Below are positions 46,261 to 54,938 of a stretch of DNA of 64,000 nucleotides, in pieces (position 1 is the first letter of the stretch; each line of letters begins with the position of its first letter). Under the pieces are notes generated by a model. It did no database searches and was not told where the DNA came from. It saw only the letters and a program-made list of their open reading frames with translations. Both the position numbers and the translations under genes were made by a program. The DNA is from CADEED01 sp020442965 (GTDB lineage: Bacteria; Pseudomonadota; Gammaproteobacteria; Steroidobacterales; Steroidobacteraceae): contig JAWLAH010000005.1 in assembly GCA_041395525.1 (NCBI GenBank), forward strand, positions 1 through 64,000, in the 5' to 3' direction.

Positions 46261-46914
46261 TCAGGCGCTGGCCGGCAACGCGGCCGACACGCCGCGATCC
46301 AGTTCGGCCACCAGCCCCGGCTCCAGATTGAGTCTCGCAGCCAGCATGTCCAGATAAGCCCGCTCGGCGCGATTCGCCGGATGCACGGCCATCATTGAGC
46401 CTGCATAGATCTCCGCGGCCAACTCGGGTTCATTCACCCCGCCAACGACCGAGTCGAGATCAAGTGCCTCGGTGAACAGCTTGCTCACTGCATTGCGGTC
46501 CGCCGCCGCGACACCCGCCTGCTCGACTCGCTGTGCAATGCGGTCGCGCTCGCTGTCGTCGATCACGCCATCAGCCTTCGCGGCGACTACCATTGCGTGC
46601 ACGACGCGCAGCGCGGCTGCGCTGTTAGTGACATGGTTCAGATCGAAGGCACCGGGAATGCTGGCTGGCAACTGTTTCGGGATGGGCGCGGCAGGCTGCG
46701 CCACCGGCTGGCCCTGCTGCTGCGACTGATGCCGCTGCCAGGCCTGGTAGGCCACATAACCGACGGCCGCGAGCCCACCGATCTTGAGCAAGCCGCGGCC
46801 GCGCGACTTGCCACCTGTCAGCACGCTACCGAGCAGGCTGCCTGCAAGGCCGCCCAACACACCGGCTGCCGCCGGGTTGCGCTGAATGCTGTCGATGATC
46901 TTTTGCGTATCCAC
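46261..46914 (-). CDS. DUF533 (YebE-like) inner-membrane-associated protein
   Basis: The 217-residue protein has a glycine-rich segment (AAGVLGGLAGSLLGSVLTGG) and a short hydrophobic span (GLLKIGGLAAVGYVAYQAW). The C-terminal TerB-like helical domain includes MVVAAKADGVIDDSERDRI. DUF533 proteins such as YebE are stress-linked with unknown role. The GTG at 46914 was chosen because GAGGAG lies 6 bases upstream; an ATG at 46944 is less well supported. The gene abuts the convergent secreted-protein gene with no spacer. Confidence 0.8.
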   Translation of the reverse strand: MDTQKIIDSIQRNPAAAGVLGGLAGSLLGSVLTGGKSRGRGLLKIGGLAAVGYVAYQAWQRHQSQQQGQPVAQPAAPIPKQLPASIPGAFDLNHVTNSAAALRVVHAMVVAAKADGVIDDSERDRIAQRVEQAGVAAADRNAVSKLFTEALDLDSVVGGVNEPELAAEIYAGSMMAVHPANRAERAYLDMLAARLNLEPGLVAELDRGVSAALPASA

Positions 46915-46964
46915 GTGCTGCTCCTCGAGCGATTGAACATACATTCGCCTATAGTCGCACCGTC

Positions 46965-48767
46965 GTGAAAAACCGCCAACAATCCGATACGACCGATAGC
47001 GACCTGGCGCGTTACCGGGTCATTGCCGAGTTGGCATCCGCGGAAATGCATGAATACCGCATCACAGCCACGGGTGAGTTCATTCTCGAGTGGGTAGTCG
47101 GAGCCGAAATAATCTTCGGTGTCTCCGACGCGGAGTTGCAGCAGCGCGGATCGAACAGCTTTCTGCTGCCGGAAGAACGCTCCAAGTCTGAGATCCGTGA
47201 GCAAGCCTACCACCGGGGCGAACGCGTGGAATTCATCGCGCGAATTGTTCGTCCCGACGGTGAGGCGCGCTGGATCAAGGTGGTAAACCAGCCCTTTCTC
47301 GAACCCGATACGGATCGCCTCTGTCGGCTGATCGGCTTTTCGACCGACGTCACCGATCAGCAACGTGCAGCGAGGGCGCTGACTGCCAGCGAGTTTCGCC
47401 ACCGTACCGTGATCGAACTCACGCCGGGATTCGTGTGCGAAGGGCAACTCAATTCCGACGGCGCCGTGGAATTCACTTGGGCGAGTCCGAGCGCCAAAGA
47501 CTTTTTCGGTTGCGATGTCAAAGAATTCAATCGCCTGGGTTGGCGTCATTTCGTGCCGGCCGAGTATGCCCATCTCGTGCTCGAGAGAATCCGGCGCACG
47601 CGCGCCGGACAGGACACCATCGACGAGCTGCCCGTTCGCACCAGTCGCGGCGAACTGCGCTGGGTTGAAATGAAGTCCCGACCGCTCACCGGCGGCGACG
47701 GCGCCCTACGGCGCTTCGTGGCCCTGACGCAGGATATTACCGAGCGTCGCACCAACGAGGAACTGCTGCGCAGCCAGGCCTTCGCCTTCGCCAACATGAG
47801 CGAGGGCGTCATACTAACAAGCTTTCGCGGCTCGATTCGCCTGACGAACCCCGCCTGTGACGCGTTCTTCGGCGTCAAATCCGGGGAATTGATCGATCAG
47901 TGCCTGAGCGAGTTGCCGACCGATCCGCCGCTGGTGCTGACACCGGATGAGATCAAGTCCGCGGTCGAGCGATTCGACCGCCCGATCCATCGGGCGCTGC
48001 GGGTGCAGCAGCGCAACGGCACGACGCTGAGCCTCGATGTGACGCTCACGCCCCAGACACTGCGCGGCGAACGCTTCTGGCTGACGGTCATGCAGGATGT
48101 AACCGAGCGCCAGGCGCTCGAGCGCGAGGTGCTCGAGATCACGAATCGCGAGCAGCAACGCATCGGCAGCGATCTGCATGACGGGCTCGGTCAGCAACTC
48201 ACGGGCGTTGCGTTATTATTACGCGGCCTCGCTAACAAAGCGGAGCAGCTCGCACCCTCCCTGCTCGCCCCGATCGAAGAACTCGCCAAGCTCGTGAACG
48301 AATCGATCTTTACGACGCGCACACTCGCGCGCGGCCTGACGCCGGTCACGTTCGACCGCGGCGGACTCGCCCACGCACTGCAGGATCTCGCCCATCGCTC
48401 CCAGATCACCTACAACATCAAAGTGCGCTGCAACGCCGACGCGGAATCGCAACGACAAATTCACGATCCGGTCGCCATGCACCTCTATCGCATGGCGCAG
48501 GAGGCCATCGCCAATGCTGCGCGCCACGCGAACGCGCGACGCATCGATGTCACGCTGACGCAATCGGCCAATCGCGGGCGGCTCGTGGTCGAAGACGACG
48601 GTGATGGAATCGATCAGACCGGCACGTCGGCGGTCAACGGCACCGGCATGGGGCTGCGAATCATGCGCTACCGAGCATCGATGCTGGGCGGTTCGGTGTC
48701 GATCACTAACGATCCGCGCGGCGGCACGCGCGTGGTCTGCGGAATTTCGCTCGGCGCCGCGCAATAG
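46965..48767 (+). CDS. Soluble PAS-domain sensor histidine kinase (NarL-type)
   Basis: The 600-residue protein has three PAS/PAC units (about 25-130, 140-265, 265-385), e.g. RDITERRTNEELLRS-type joints. A HisKA_3 dimerisation helix follows, with the phospho-His in IGSDLHDGLGQQLTGVALL (about residue 405). The HATPase end has MAQEAIANAARHANA and VEDDGDGIDQTG. No membrane segment is seen, so it senses a cytosolic signal. A LuxR-type response regulator is expected but none is in the window. The GTG start lacks a clear ribosome-binding site. Confidence 0.85.
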   Translation: MKNRQQSDTTDSDLARYRVIAELASAEMHEYRITATGEFILEWVVGAEIIFGVSDAELQQRGSNSFLLPEERSKSEIREQAYHRGERVEFIARIVRPDGEARWIKVVNQPFLEPDTDRLCRLIGFSTDVTDQQRAARALTASEFRHRTVIELTPGFVCEGQLNSDGAVEFTWASPSAKDFFGCDVKEFNRLGWRHFVPAEYAHLVLERIRRTRAGQDTIDELPVRTSRGELRWVEMKSRPLTGGDGALRRFVALTQDITERRTNEELLRSQAFAFANMSEGVILTSFRGSIRLTNPACDAFFGVKSGELIDQCLSELPTDPPLVLTPDEIKSAVERFDRPIHRALRVQQRNGTTLSLDVTLTPQTLRGERFWLTVMQDVTERQALEREVLEITNREQQRIGSDLHDGLGQQLTGVALLLRGLANKAEQLAPSLLAPIEELAKLVNESIFTTRTLARGLTPVTFDRGGLAHALQDLAHRSQITYNIKVRCNADAESQRQIHDPVAMHLYRMAQEAIANAARHANARRIDVTLTQSANRGRLVVEDDGDGIDQTGTSAVNGTGMGLRIMRYRASMLGGSVSITNDPRGGTRVVCGISLGAAQ

Positions 48768-48768
48768 T

Positions 48769-50298
48769 TCACCTGGCGCGGACGGGAAGCCCGCCAGCCG
48801 CGATTCGCTGACTCCACTCGGCAGGTCCGGTCTGATGCACGGATGTGCCGCGCGCATCGACCGCGACCGTCACGGGCATATCCTTGACGTCGAATTCGTA
48901 GATCGCCTCCATGCCAAGATCTTCGAAGGCCACGACGCGCGACGCCTTGATCGCCTTGGACACGAGATACGCGGCACCCCCCACCGCCATGAGATACGCG
49001 GCCTGGTGCTTTTTGATCGCCGCGATGCCCACCGGACCGCGTTCCGCCTTGCCCACCATGGCGATGAGTCCCGTTTGCGCGAGCATGGTCTCGGTGAACT
49101 TGTCCATGCGAGTCGCCGTCGTGGGCCCGGCAGGCCCGACCACTTCGCCGCGCACCGGGTCAACGGGGCCCACGTAGTAGATCACCCGATTGCGGAAGTC
49201 GACGCCAGCCGGCAGACCTTGGCCGCTCGCCAACAATTCGGTGATGCGCTTGTGCGCGGCATCGCGCCCTGTGAGCATCTTGCCATTCAGAAGGAGTCGA
49301 TCGCCCGGCTGCCAACTGGCAACTTCTGCCGCGGTCAGTTTGTCGAGATCGACTCGCCTGGATTCCGCCGACGGCTGCCAATCGATTTTGGGCCAATCGG
49401 CGAGATCAGGTCGCACCAGCTTTACAGGCCCGGAACCATCGAGCGTGAAGTGGACATGACGGGTTGCCGCGCAGTTGGGAATCATCGCGATCGGCTTGGA
49501 CGCCGCGTGGGTGGGATAGTCGAGAATTTTGACGTCCAGCACAGTGGTTAGCCCGCCGAGGCCTTGCGCGCCGATGCCGAGTGCATTGACCTTGTCGTGG
49601 ATCTCTATCCGCAATTCCTCGAGCGCATTCTCCGGACCACGTCGCTTGAGCGACGCCATGTCGATCGGCTCCATCAACGCTTCCTTAGCTAACAACATGG
49701 CTTTCTCGGCCGAGCCACCGATGCCGATACCGAGCATGCCCGGCGGACACCAGCCCGCGCCCATCAGCGGCACCGTCGCGAGCACCCAATCAACGATCGA
49801 ATCAGACGGATTGAGCATCGCGAATTTCGATTTGTTCTCCGAGCCGCCGCCCTTCGCGGCAACTGTGATCTCGAGCTTATCCCCCGGCACCAGTTCCGCA
49901 TGAATGACCGCCGGCGTGTTATCACGCGTGTTCTTGCGGCCGAATGCCGGCTCCGCAACGATCGACGCGCGCAACCTGTTGTCCGGGTGAAGATAGGCGC
50001 GGCGCACACCCTCGTTGATCATCTCTTGCAGGCCAAGCTCGGCATCCCAGCGCAGCTCCATGCCAACCTTGACGAACGCGACCACGATGCCGGTGTCCTG
50101 ACAGATCGGTCGGTGCCCCTCGGCGCACATCCGGGAGTTGGTCAGGATCTGCGCGATCGCGTCCTTCGCCGCGGCCGACTGTTCCAGTTCGTAAGCGCGC
50201 CCCAGTGCCTGGATGTAATCCTGGGGATGAAAATACGAGATGAATTGCAGCGCATCGGCAACGCTCTCGATCAGGTCTGCTTGGCGGATGGTGGTCAT
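48769..50298 (-). CDS. fumA: Class I fumarate hydratase (4Fe-4S)
   Basis: The 509-residue enzyme is the iron-sulfur fumarase that interconverts fumarate and malate in the TCA cycle. Cluster cysteines are in RPICQDTGI, GAGWCPPGMLG and IPNCAATRH, and the C-terminal swivel domain includes VVGPAGPTTATRMDKFTE. It is somewhat shorter than E. coli FumA (548) but has both alpha and beta regions. Symbol fumA is by similarity and could equally be called fumB-like. It is divergent from the UrcA-family gene. Confidence 0.93.
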   Translation of the reverse strand: MTTIRQADLIESVADALQFISYFHPQDYIQALGRAYELEQSAAAKDAIAQILTNSRMCAEGHRPICQDTGIVVAFVKVGMELRWDAELGLQEMINEGVRRAYLHPDNRLRASIVAEPAFGRKNTRDNTPAVIHAELVPGDKLEITVAAKGGGSENKSKFAMLNPSDSIVDWVLATVPLMGAGWCPPGMLGIGIGGSAEKAMLLAKEALMEPIDMASLKRRGPENALEELRIEIHDKVNALGIGAQGLGGLTTVLDVKILDYPTHAASKPIAMIPNCAATRHVHFTLDGSGPVKLVRPDLADWPKIDWQPSAESRRVDLDKLTAAEVASWQPGDRLLLNGKMLTGRDAAHKRITELLASGQGLPAGVDFRNRVIYYVGPVDPVRGEVVGPAGPTTATRMDKFTETMLAQTGLIAMVGKAERGPVGIAAIKKHQAAYLMAVGGAAYLVSKAIKASRVVAFEDLGMEAIYEFDVKDMPVTVAVDARGTSVHQTGPAEWSQRIAAGGLPVRAR

Positions 50299-50401
50299 GC
50301 GCGCATCTTAACCAACTTTTTTGACATTCGTTGCAACCCATCCGCGTGCTGCTGCATCTATTCAGCTGTACGAGCAAGCACACTGATGGAGGACTAAGGT
50401 C

Positions 50402-50764
50402 ATGAGGAAGTTTTCATTTGGCGCCGCAGCAGGCGCACTGGTACTAACAGGCCTGACGTTCGGCGCACTCGATGCGAGCGCGGCGGGAGGCATCACAATC
50501 GATGCCGCAGGCCTGCGGCAGGCGGTGGTTCACGTCGATCAGTTCAATCTGGCCACTCGACACGGGACCGAGACGCTCTACCGGCAGATCCGCTACGCCG
50601 CAGAACGAGTCTGCAGCGTCGATGGCGGCCGCGAATCGCTCAGGGTCAAGGCACAAGTTCGCGATTGCGAGCGAGCTGCCATCGCGCGCGCGGTCGAGCA
50701 GGTCGATGTGCCGTCGCTCTACGCGTTACACCAGGTACGCATGGAACGCTCCGCGCGTGGCTGA
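50402..50764 (+). CDS. UrcA-family exported protein
   Basis: The 120-residue protein has a signal peptide (AAGALVLTGLTFGALDASA). The UrcA pattern follows: VHVDQFNLATRHGTETLYRQ, then IRYAAERVC, a second Cys in VRDCERAAI, and AVEQVDVPSLYAL. UrcA proteins are small exported proteins of unknown function, found mainly in alphaproteobacteria and xanthomonad-like gammaproteobacteria. GGAGG lies 9 bases upstream of the ATG. Confidence 0.8.
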   Translation: MRKFSFGAAAGALVLTGLTFGALDASAAGGITIDAAGLRQAVVHVDQFNLATRHGTETLYRQIRYAAERVCSVDGGRESLRVKAQVRDCERAAIARAVEQVDVPSLYALHQVRMERSARG

Positions 50765-50771
50765 GTAGCGG

Positions 50772-51242
50772 TTAGTATGCGAAACCATAAGCGTACACGG
50801 GAATCGCGGTAACGCCGGCACCGAGCGCGAGTAACATACCTAGTCGGCCCATCCATCGATGGGCCCGACTACCCTTGATCGGGCGTGGCGGATTCGGAAA
50901 GAAATACAGCGCACCGGCTACCACGATGATCCACACGAGCGCCATCGATACCGAGAAGGCCGTGTGTACATAGATCCAGCCGTTCAGCACGGCCGTGCCG
51001 GCGTACGTGGACTCCTTGGTCGCCTCGAAGATCCCGCCGAGCTGCCGCATATGCAATTCAAAAGCCAGCACTGCGCTGCCGAGAACGACGAACACCGCCA
51101 ACTGCAGCGCTTTGTGAACGCCATAGTTGCCGCGCCGCACCCGGCTCCACGAGTACAGCAGCACCGGTACAACCAGCAGCAGCGACAAGATCACGAGATC
51201 GAGCAACAGGTCGGCGCGCGTTCCCAAAAACCCGTCTGGCAT
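50772..51242 (-). CDS. DUF420-like integral membrane protein
   Basis: The 156-residue protein has about four transmembrane spans, including DLVILSLLLVVPVLLYSW and LQLAVFVVLGSAVLAFELHM, and a conserved-looking histidine/arginine loop with YVHTAFSVSMALVW. The pattern fits DUF420, a four-helix family linked in some bacteria to cytochrome c oxidase assembly (CtaM-like). No oxidase genes adjoin. It converges on the UrcA-family gene with 7 bases between the stops. Confidence 0.65.
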   Translation of the reverse strand: MPDGFLGTRADLLLDLVILSLLLVVPVLLYSWSRVRRGNYGVHKALQLAVFVVLGSAVLAFELHMRQLGGIFEATKESTYAGTAVLNGWIYVHTAFSVSMALVWIIVVAGALYFFPNPPRPIKGSRAHRWMGRLGMLLALGAGVTAIPVYAYGFAY

Positions 51243-51467
51243 GGCGACGCAGGCGCGCTCCGTTAGTTAGTATTCGCAGTTGTGTAGTCGAGGTAGCCGC
51301 CCGCGACACGCGCTCACCGACCGCGGAATCGACGCTGCTACTGGCCATAGCGCGGTTGTGGCGCCAACGCGGTGCTGCTCGACGATCGTATATCGCCAAT
51401 CGACTCGTGTACAGTGCGACCTGTATCCTTAGAATATCACTGCCGCGCGACGGCTACCGGGGGAATC

Positions 51468-52106
51468 ATGGGTCAACGATCTAACATGCTGATGTTGTGC
51501 GCGGGCGCGTTGGCGACCACGATTTGGTCGACGCACGCACTCGCCGATGGTGCCGCACCCTGCGCAACGCCCGAACAATCGGCGGTTGTCGCGCAACTCT
51601 ATGCAAACGGTCCGGCAGGGCTGCCCTTTCAGGCAGCGATGAAGCTCCAGGTCCCCGAGTCCGTGGTCCTCAGTAGTCTCGACAGCAAGCGTTCGGTCGG
51701 CGTCGCCGGCGGAGAGTTTGCCAAAATCTGGGAGTCTCTGACCACCTGGCCAGAGGCCATGACGTTCATCGTCAAGGGTGGTCAGATGTTCGAGATCGCG
51801 GGGCCGGTTCCGGGCGGCAAGCCTTCAACGCGCTCCAGATTTTTCAACCTCGATCATGGTGGACACGGAATCGGCGGACATTTGCGTCCTGATCTCGTTA
51901 GTGCGATGTACGCGATCGACCTGGCCGGCGGCGAGGGTCCGGTGCGCGGCGTCGTATTTCTCGACGCTCAGGGCGAGAGCATTTTCTCGGTGTTCGTGCC
52001 GACAGCGGAGAGCGAGGACAAATCGCCCTCACCGGCCAACGCGCGATTCGAACAGACTCGCGCACTGATGGCGGCGCTGCCACAGGTGTGCCCGGCAAAG
52101 CATTGA
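51468..52106 (+). CDS. HutX/ChuX-like heme-utilization-fold protein with a signal peptide
   Basis: The 212-residue protein begins with a signal peptide (MLMLCAGALATTIWSTHALA). The body follows the ChuX/HutX pattern. A small N-terminal helix region (AAMKLQVPESVVLSSL) is followed by VAGGEFAKIWESLTTWPEAM, MFEIAGPVPGGK, FFNLDHGGHGIGGHL, GVVFLDAQGESIFSVFVP and a final ARFEQTRALMAALP. Known family members are cytosolic heme carriers, so an exported version is unusual. It heads a close-set operon with a membrane protein and a MacAB-type exporter. Confidence 0.75.
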   Translation: MGQRSNMLMLCAGALATTIWSTHALADGAAPCATPEQSAVVAQLYANGPAGLPFQAAMKLQVPESVVLSSLDSKRSVGVAGGEFAKIWESLTTWPEAMTFIVKGGQMFEIAGPVPGGKPSTRSRFFNLDHGGHGIGGHLRPDLVSAMYAIDLAGGEGPVRGVVFLDAQGESIFSVFVPTAESEDKSPSPANARFEQTRALMAALPQVCPAKH

Positions 52107-52120
52107 ACGCGCGGCCGCCA

Positions 52121-52993
52121 ATGCAGAAGATCTACAAGGCCCCCTATGTTGGATTATTAGGACTCTTCGTCGGTTTCATGACGCAGCCACTCGGACACGC
52201 CGTTTACCGGCTGATCGAGCAAGGCATGGGCAACACCTACCCGATCGGAGCAGCCATCGCAGCGGTCGCCGGGCTGATCGTGATCTGGACCGGCCTGAAA
52301 AAAGAAGAGCTGGGTGCCACCTGGCGCGGCATGATCGGCGGCTGGCTGGTCTGGATTGGGCTATTCGAGTTCAGCTTCCGTTTCTTTGGCGATTTGTATG
52401 CCGTGCCGCCCTATCAGGTCGAACCCGGCGTACCGAATGGCTACGCCGCTGCAGCGCAGGCCAGCATGTTGCAAGCTACTTTACCGCTGATGCTCGCGCT
52501 CTTCGTGATTTACGGATTGTTCAATCTGCAGACCAAATGCAATTTGATGCGTTGGTTGCATCGCAATCTGCGCTTCAGTCCTGGCATGCCGACAGCTGAC
52601 AACAAGCGCAGCTTCGCGCGTATCACTGCGATGGAAGTGCTGTTCGTGACCTGGTTCTGCTATTTGTTCTGGCTCTATGCAATTTACTTCGGTACGCAAG
52701 GACCCGGGGTGAACGTCATCATGGGCCTGTACGTTGCCTGGTCGATATGGGCGTTATATCTCGTCTACAAGTGCACCAAGCAAGTGCGTGTGGCACCCGC
52801 GCTGCGCTACGGCATCGCTGCCGGGATCGTCCTGTGGGGTAGTGCGGAGATGCCCGCGCATTTCGGCGCGTACCAGGAATATTGGCTCAAACCGTTCGAG
52901 TTTCCGGTCTTCAACGCGATCTGTGGAATCTCGTTCCTGGCCGGAGTCCTGCTGGTCGCACGCCGGCGTCGACCTGACAATGTGCCAACATGA
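52121..52993 (+). CDS. Polytopic membrane protein, unknown family
   Basis: The 290-residue protein has about seven hydrophobic spans: VGLLGLFVGFMTQPLGHAVY, AAIAAVAGLIVIWTGL, MIGGWLVWIGLFEFSF, LPLMLALFVIYGLFNL, VLFVTWFCYLFWLYAIYF, GLYVAWSIWALYLVYKC and near the end GISFLAGVLLVARRR. I do not recognise the family. An alternative GTG start at 52088 would overlap the HutX-like gene. The stop overlaps the macA-like ATG (ATGA), so it is translated with the exporter. Confidence 0.6.
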   Translation: MQKIYKAPYVGLLGLFVGFMTQPLGHAVYRLIEQGMGNTYPIGAAIAAVAGLIVIWTGLKKEELGATWRGMIGGWLVWIGLFEFSFRFFGDLYAVPPYQVEPGVPNGYAAAAQASMLQATLPLMLALFVIYGLFNLQTKCNLMRWLHRNLRFSPGMPTADNKRSFARITAMEVLFVTWFCYLFWLYAIYFGTQGPGVNVIMGLYVAWSIWALYLVYKCTKQVRVAPALRYGIAAGIVLWGSAEMPAHFGAYQEYWLKPFEFPVFNAICGISFLAGVLLVARRRRPDNVPT

Positions 52994-54225
52994 ACGACGG
53001 TCTCGCGCTCGATCGGGGTTCATTCTGGCGCTCATCCTGGTTCCGGCTGATCGCGTTTGGCGTGGTCGCGGCCGCCATACTGACCTACTGTGTTGCGCGC
53101 GGCCGCAGCGCAGAACCCGTCAGCTATCGCACCAGCGAAGTCGAACGCGGCGACGTGGTCGCGCGAGTCAGCGCCACGGGATCGCTCGCGGCTCTCGTCA
53201 CAGTCGAAGTGGGTAGTCAGATTTCGGGACGCATTCAAAGCCTGTTCGCCGATTTCAACAGCACGGTGAAAAAGGGGCAATTGATCGCGAAAATCGAGCC
53301 GTCACTGTACGTAGCGGCGAGTCAGCAAGCACGCGCCAATCTGCTCGCAGCGCGCGCGAGCCTCGAACGCGCTGAGGTTCAAGCGGCTGACGCGCAACGA
53401 CAGGCGAGCCGCGCGCGCCAGTTATTTGAGCAGAAGTTGGTGTCCGAGAATGACCGGGATGCTGCCGTCACTAACGCGCGTGCGACCGCCGCATCGGTCA
53501 GCCAGGCCAAGGCGGAAGTCGAGCGCGCACGCTCGGCCCTCAGTCAGGCGGATACCAACCTCCAGTACACCGATATTCTGGCGCCGACCGACGGCATTGT
53601 CATTTCGCGCGCGGTGAACGTTGGCCAGACGGTCGCGGCATCGTTGCAGGCTCCCGTGCTCTTCACGATCGCACAAGACCTGCGTGCGATGGAAGTACAC
53701 ACGAACGTCGCTGAATCCGACATCGGCCGGCTTGCGGCCGGCATGCCCGTGCAGTTCACGGTCGATGCTTATCCGGGCCAGCAGTTTCGCGGCAAGATCC
53801 GCGAGATCCGCAATGCTCCCCAGGTCGTACAGAACGTGGTGACCTACGATGCAGTGATCGATGTCGACAACGCCGAACTCAAGCTCAAGCCCGGCATGAC
53901 CGCATCCGTTTCAATTACGATCGAGCGCGCCGACAACGTCTTGCGCGTGCCGAACGCCGCACTGCGTTTTCAGCCGCCCGGCTTCGACATGGGCGGTGCC
54001 AAACCGGCGCGCGTGCCAAACGAGCGCAAGCGCAAGCCCGAACGAGCTGTCTGGGTGCTGCGTGGCAAGGAACCTGTGCGGGTTCCGGTCGAGACGGGCA
54101 TCAGCGACGGCACACTGACAGAAATCACTGCGGGCGATCTCAAGGCCGGCGACGCTGCCATTACGGCGATCACGAGCGGTGGTGGCGACGACGCGCCGCG
54201 CTCGCGCATGCCGCGTATTCTCTAG
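52990..54225 (+). CDS. MacA-type periplasmic adaptor (HlyD family)
   Basis: The 411-residue protein has an N-terminal membrane anchor (FRLIAFGVVAAAILTYCVA) and a MacA-like start VERGDVVARVSATGSLAALV. A coiled-coil hairpin (about 100-190) and lipoyl half GIVISRAVNVGQTVAASLQA follow. The C-terminal part has VPNAALRFQPPG, and the protein ends rich in Arg. It links a split MacB transporter (next two genes) to an outer-membrane channel for export of macrolides, peptides, siderophores or tetrapyrroles. The ATG overlaps the upstream stop. Confidence 0.9.
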   Translation: MNDGLALDRGSFWRSSWFRLIAFGVVAAAILTYCVARGRSAEPVSYRTSEVERGDVVARVSATGSLAALVTVEVGSQISGRIQSLFADFNSTVKKGQLIAKIEPSLYVAASQQARANLLAARASLERAEVQAADAQRQASRARQLFEQKLVSENDRDAAVTNARATAASVSQAKAEVERARSALSQADTNLQYTDILAPTDGIVISRAVNVGQTVAASLQAPVLFTIAQDLRAMEVHTNVAESDIGRLAAGMPVQFTVDAYPGQQFRGKIREIRNAPQVVQNVVTYDAVIDVDNAELKLKPGMTASVSITIERADNVLRVPNAALRFQPPGFDMGGAKPARVPNERKRKPERAVWVLRGKEPVRVPVETGISDGTLTEITAGDLKAGDAAITAITSGGGDDAPRSRMPRIL

Positions 54226-54236
54226 GCCTGCCTGAG

Positions 54237-54938
54237 ATGGCACTGATCGAGTTACGCGCGGTCAGCAAGATCTATGTATCCGGCGACACCGAACTCGCCG
54301 CGCTCAAAGACATCGATCTCGACATCGAGTCCGGCGAATTTGTCGCCGTCACCGGCGCATCTGGTTCCGGCAAGTCGACCTTGATGAATATTGTCGGTTG
54401 TCTCGATCAGCCGACCCGCGGCAGCTACACGCTCGCGGGCCAGGGGGTAGCTGGATTGGATCGCGGCCAGCTCGCTACCATTCGCAATCACTTCATCGGT
54501 TTTGTGTTTCAGAGTTTCAATTTGTTAGCTCGTACGACAGCACTCGAGAATGTCGAGCTACCGATGATCTACGCGCGCGTGCCGCAAGCCGAACGACGCA
54601 AGCGCGCGCTCGAGGCGCTCGATCGGGTCGGCTTGGCCGACAGAATGTCACACACGCCGGCGCAGCTCTCGGGGGGACAGCAGCAGCGTGTCGCGATCGC
54701 TCGCGCGTTGGTCACGCGGCCTCCTCTTATTCTGGCGGACGAGCCTACCGGCAATCTCGACACGAAGACGAGCGCATCGGTCATGACACTGCTCAGCGAT
54801 TTGCGCAAATCCGGCATCACCGTTGCATTCGTCACGCACGAGACCGATATTGCAGCCTACGCCGAGCGCTTGCTGGTTTTGCGCGATGGCAAGATCGTGC
54901 GCGATGAACGCACCCCGAACAAGAGGGAGTCAGAATGA
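54237..54938 (+). CDS. ABC transporter ATP-binding protein (MacB/LolD type)
   Basis: The 233-residue ATPase has Walker A GASGSGKSTLMNIVG, signature LSGGQQQRVAIAR, Walker B LILADEPTGNLD and the H-loop VTHE. The opening LRAVSKIYVSGDTELAALKD is typical of MacB/LolD-class ATPases. It powers the permease coded next; the 4-base ATGA overlap couples them. Here the ATPase and permease that are one MacB chain in E. coli are separate genes. Confidence 0.94.
   Translation: MALIELRAVSKIYVSGDTELAALKDIDLDIESGEFVAVTGASGSGKSTLMNIVGCLDQPTRGSYTLAGQGVAGLDRGQLATIRNHFIGFVFQSFNLLARTTALENVELPMIYARVPQAERRKRALEALDRVGLADRMSHTPAQLSGGQQQRVAIARALVTRPPLILADEPTGNLDTKTSASVMTLLSDLRKSGITVAFVTHETDIAAYAERLLVLRDGKIVRDERTPNKRESE

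Noticed and set aside
50321..50326. TTGACA as a promoter for the UrcA-family gene
   Set aside because: No acceptable -10 hexamer at the proper spacing; left unannotated.
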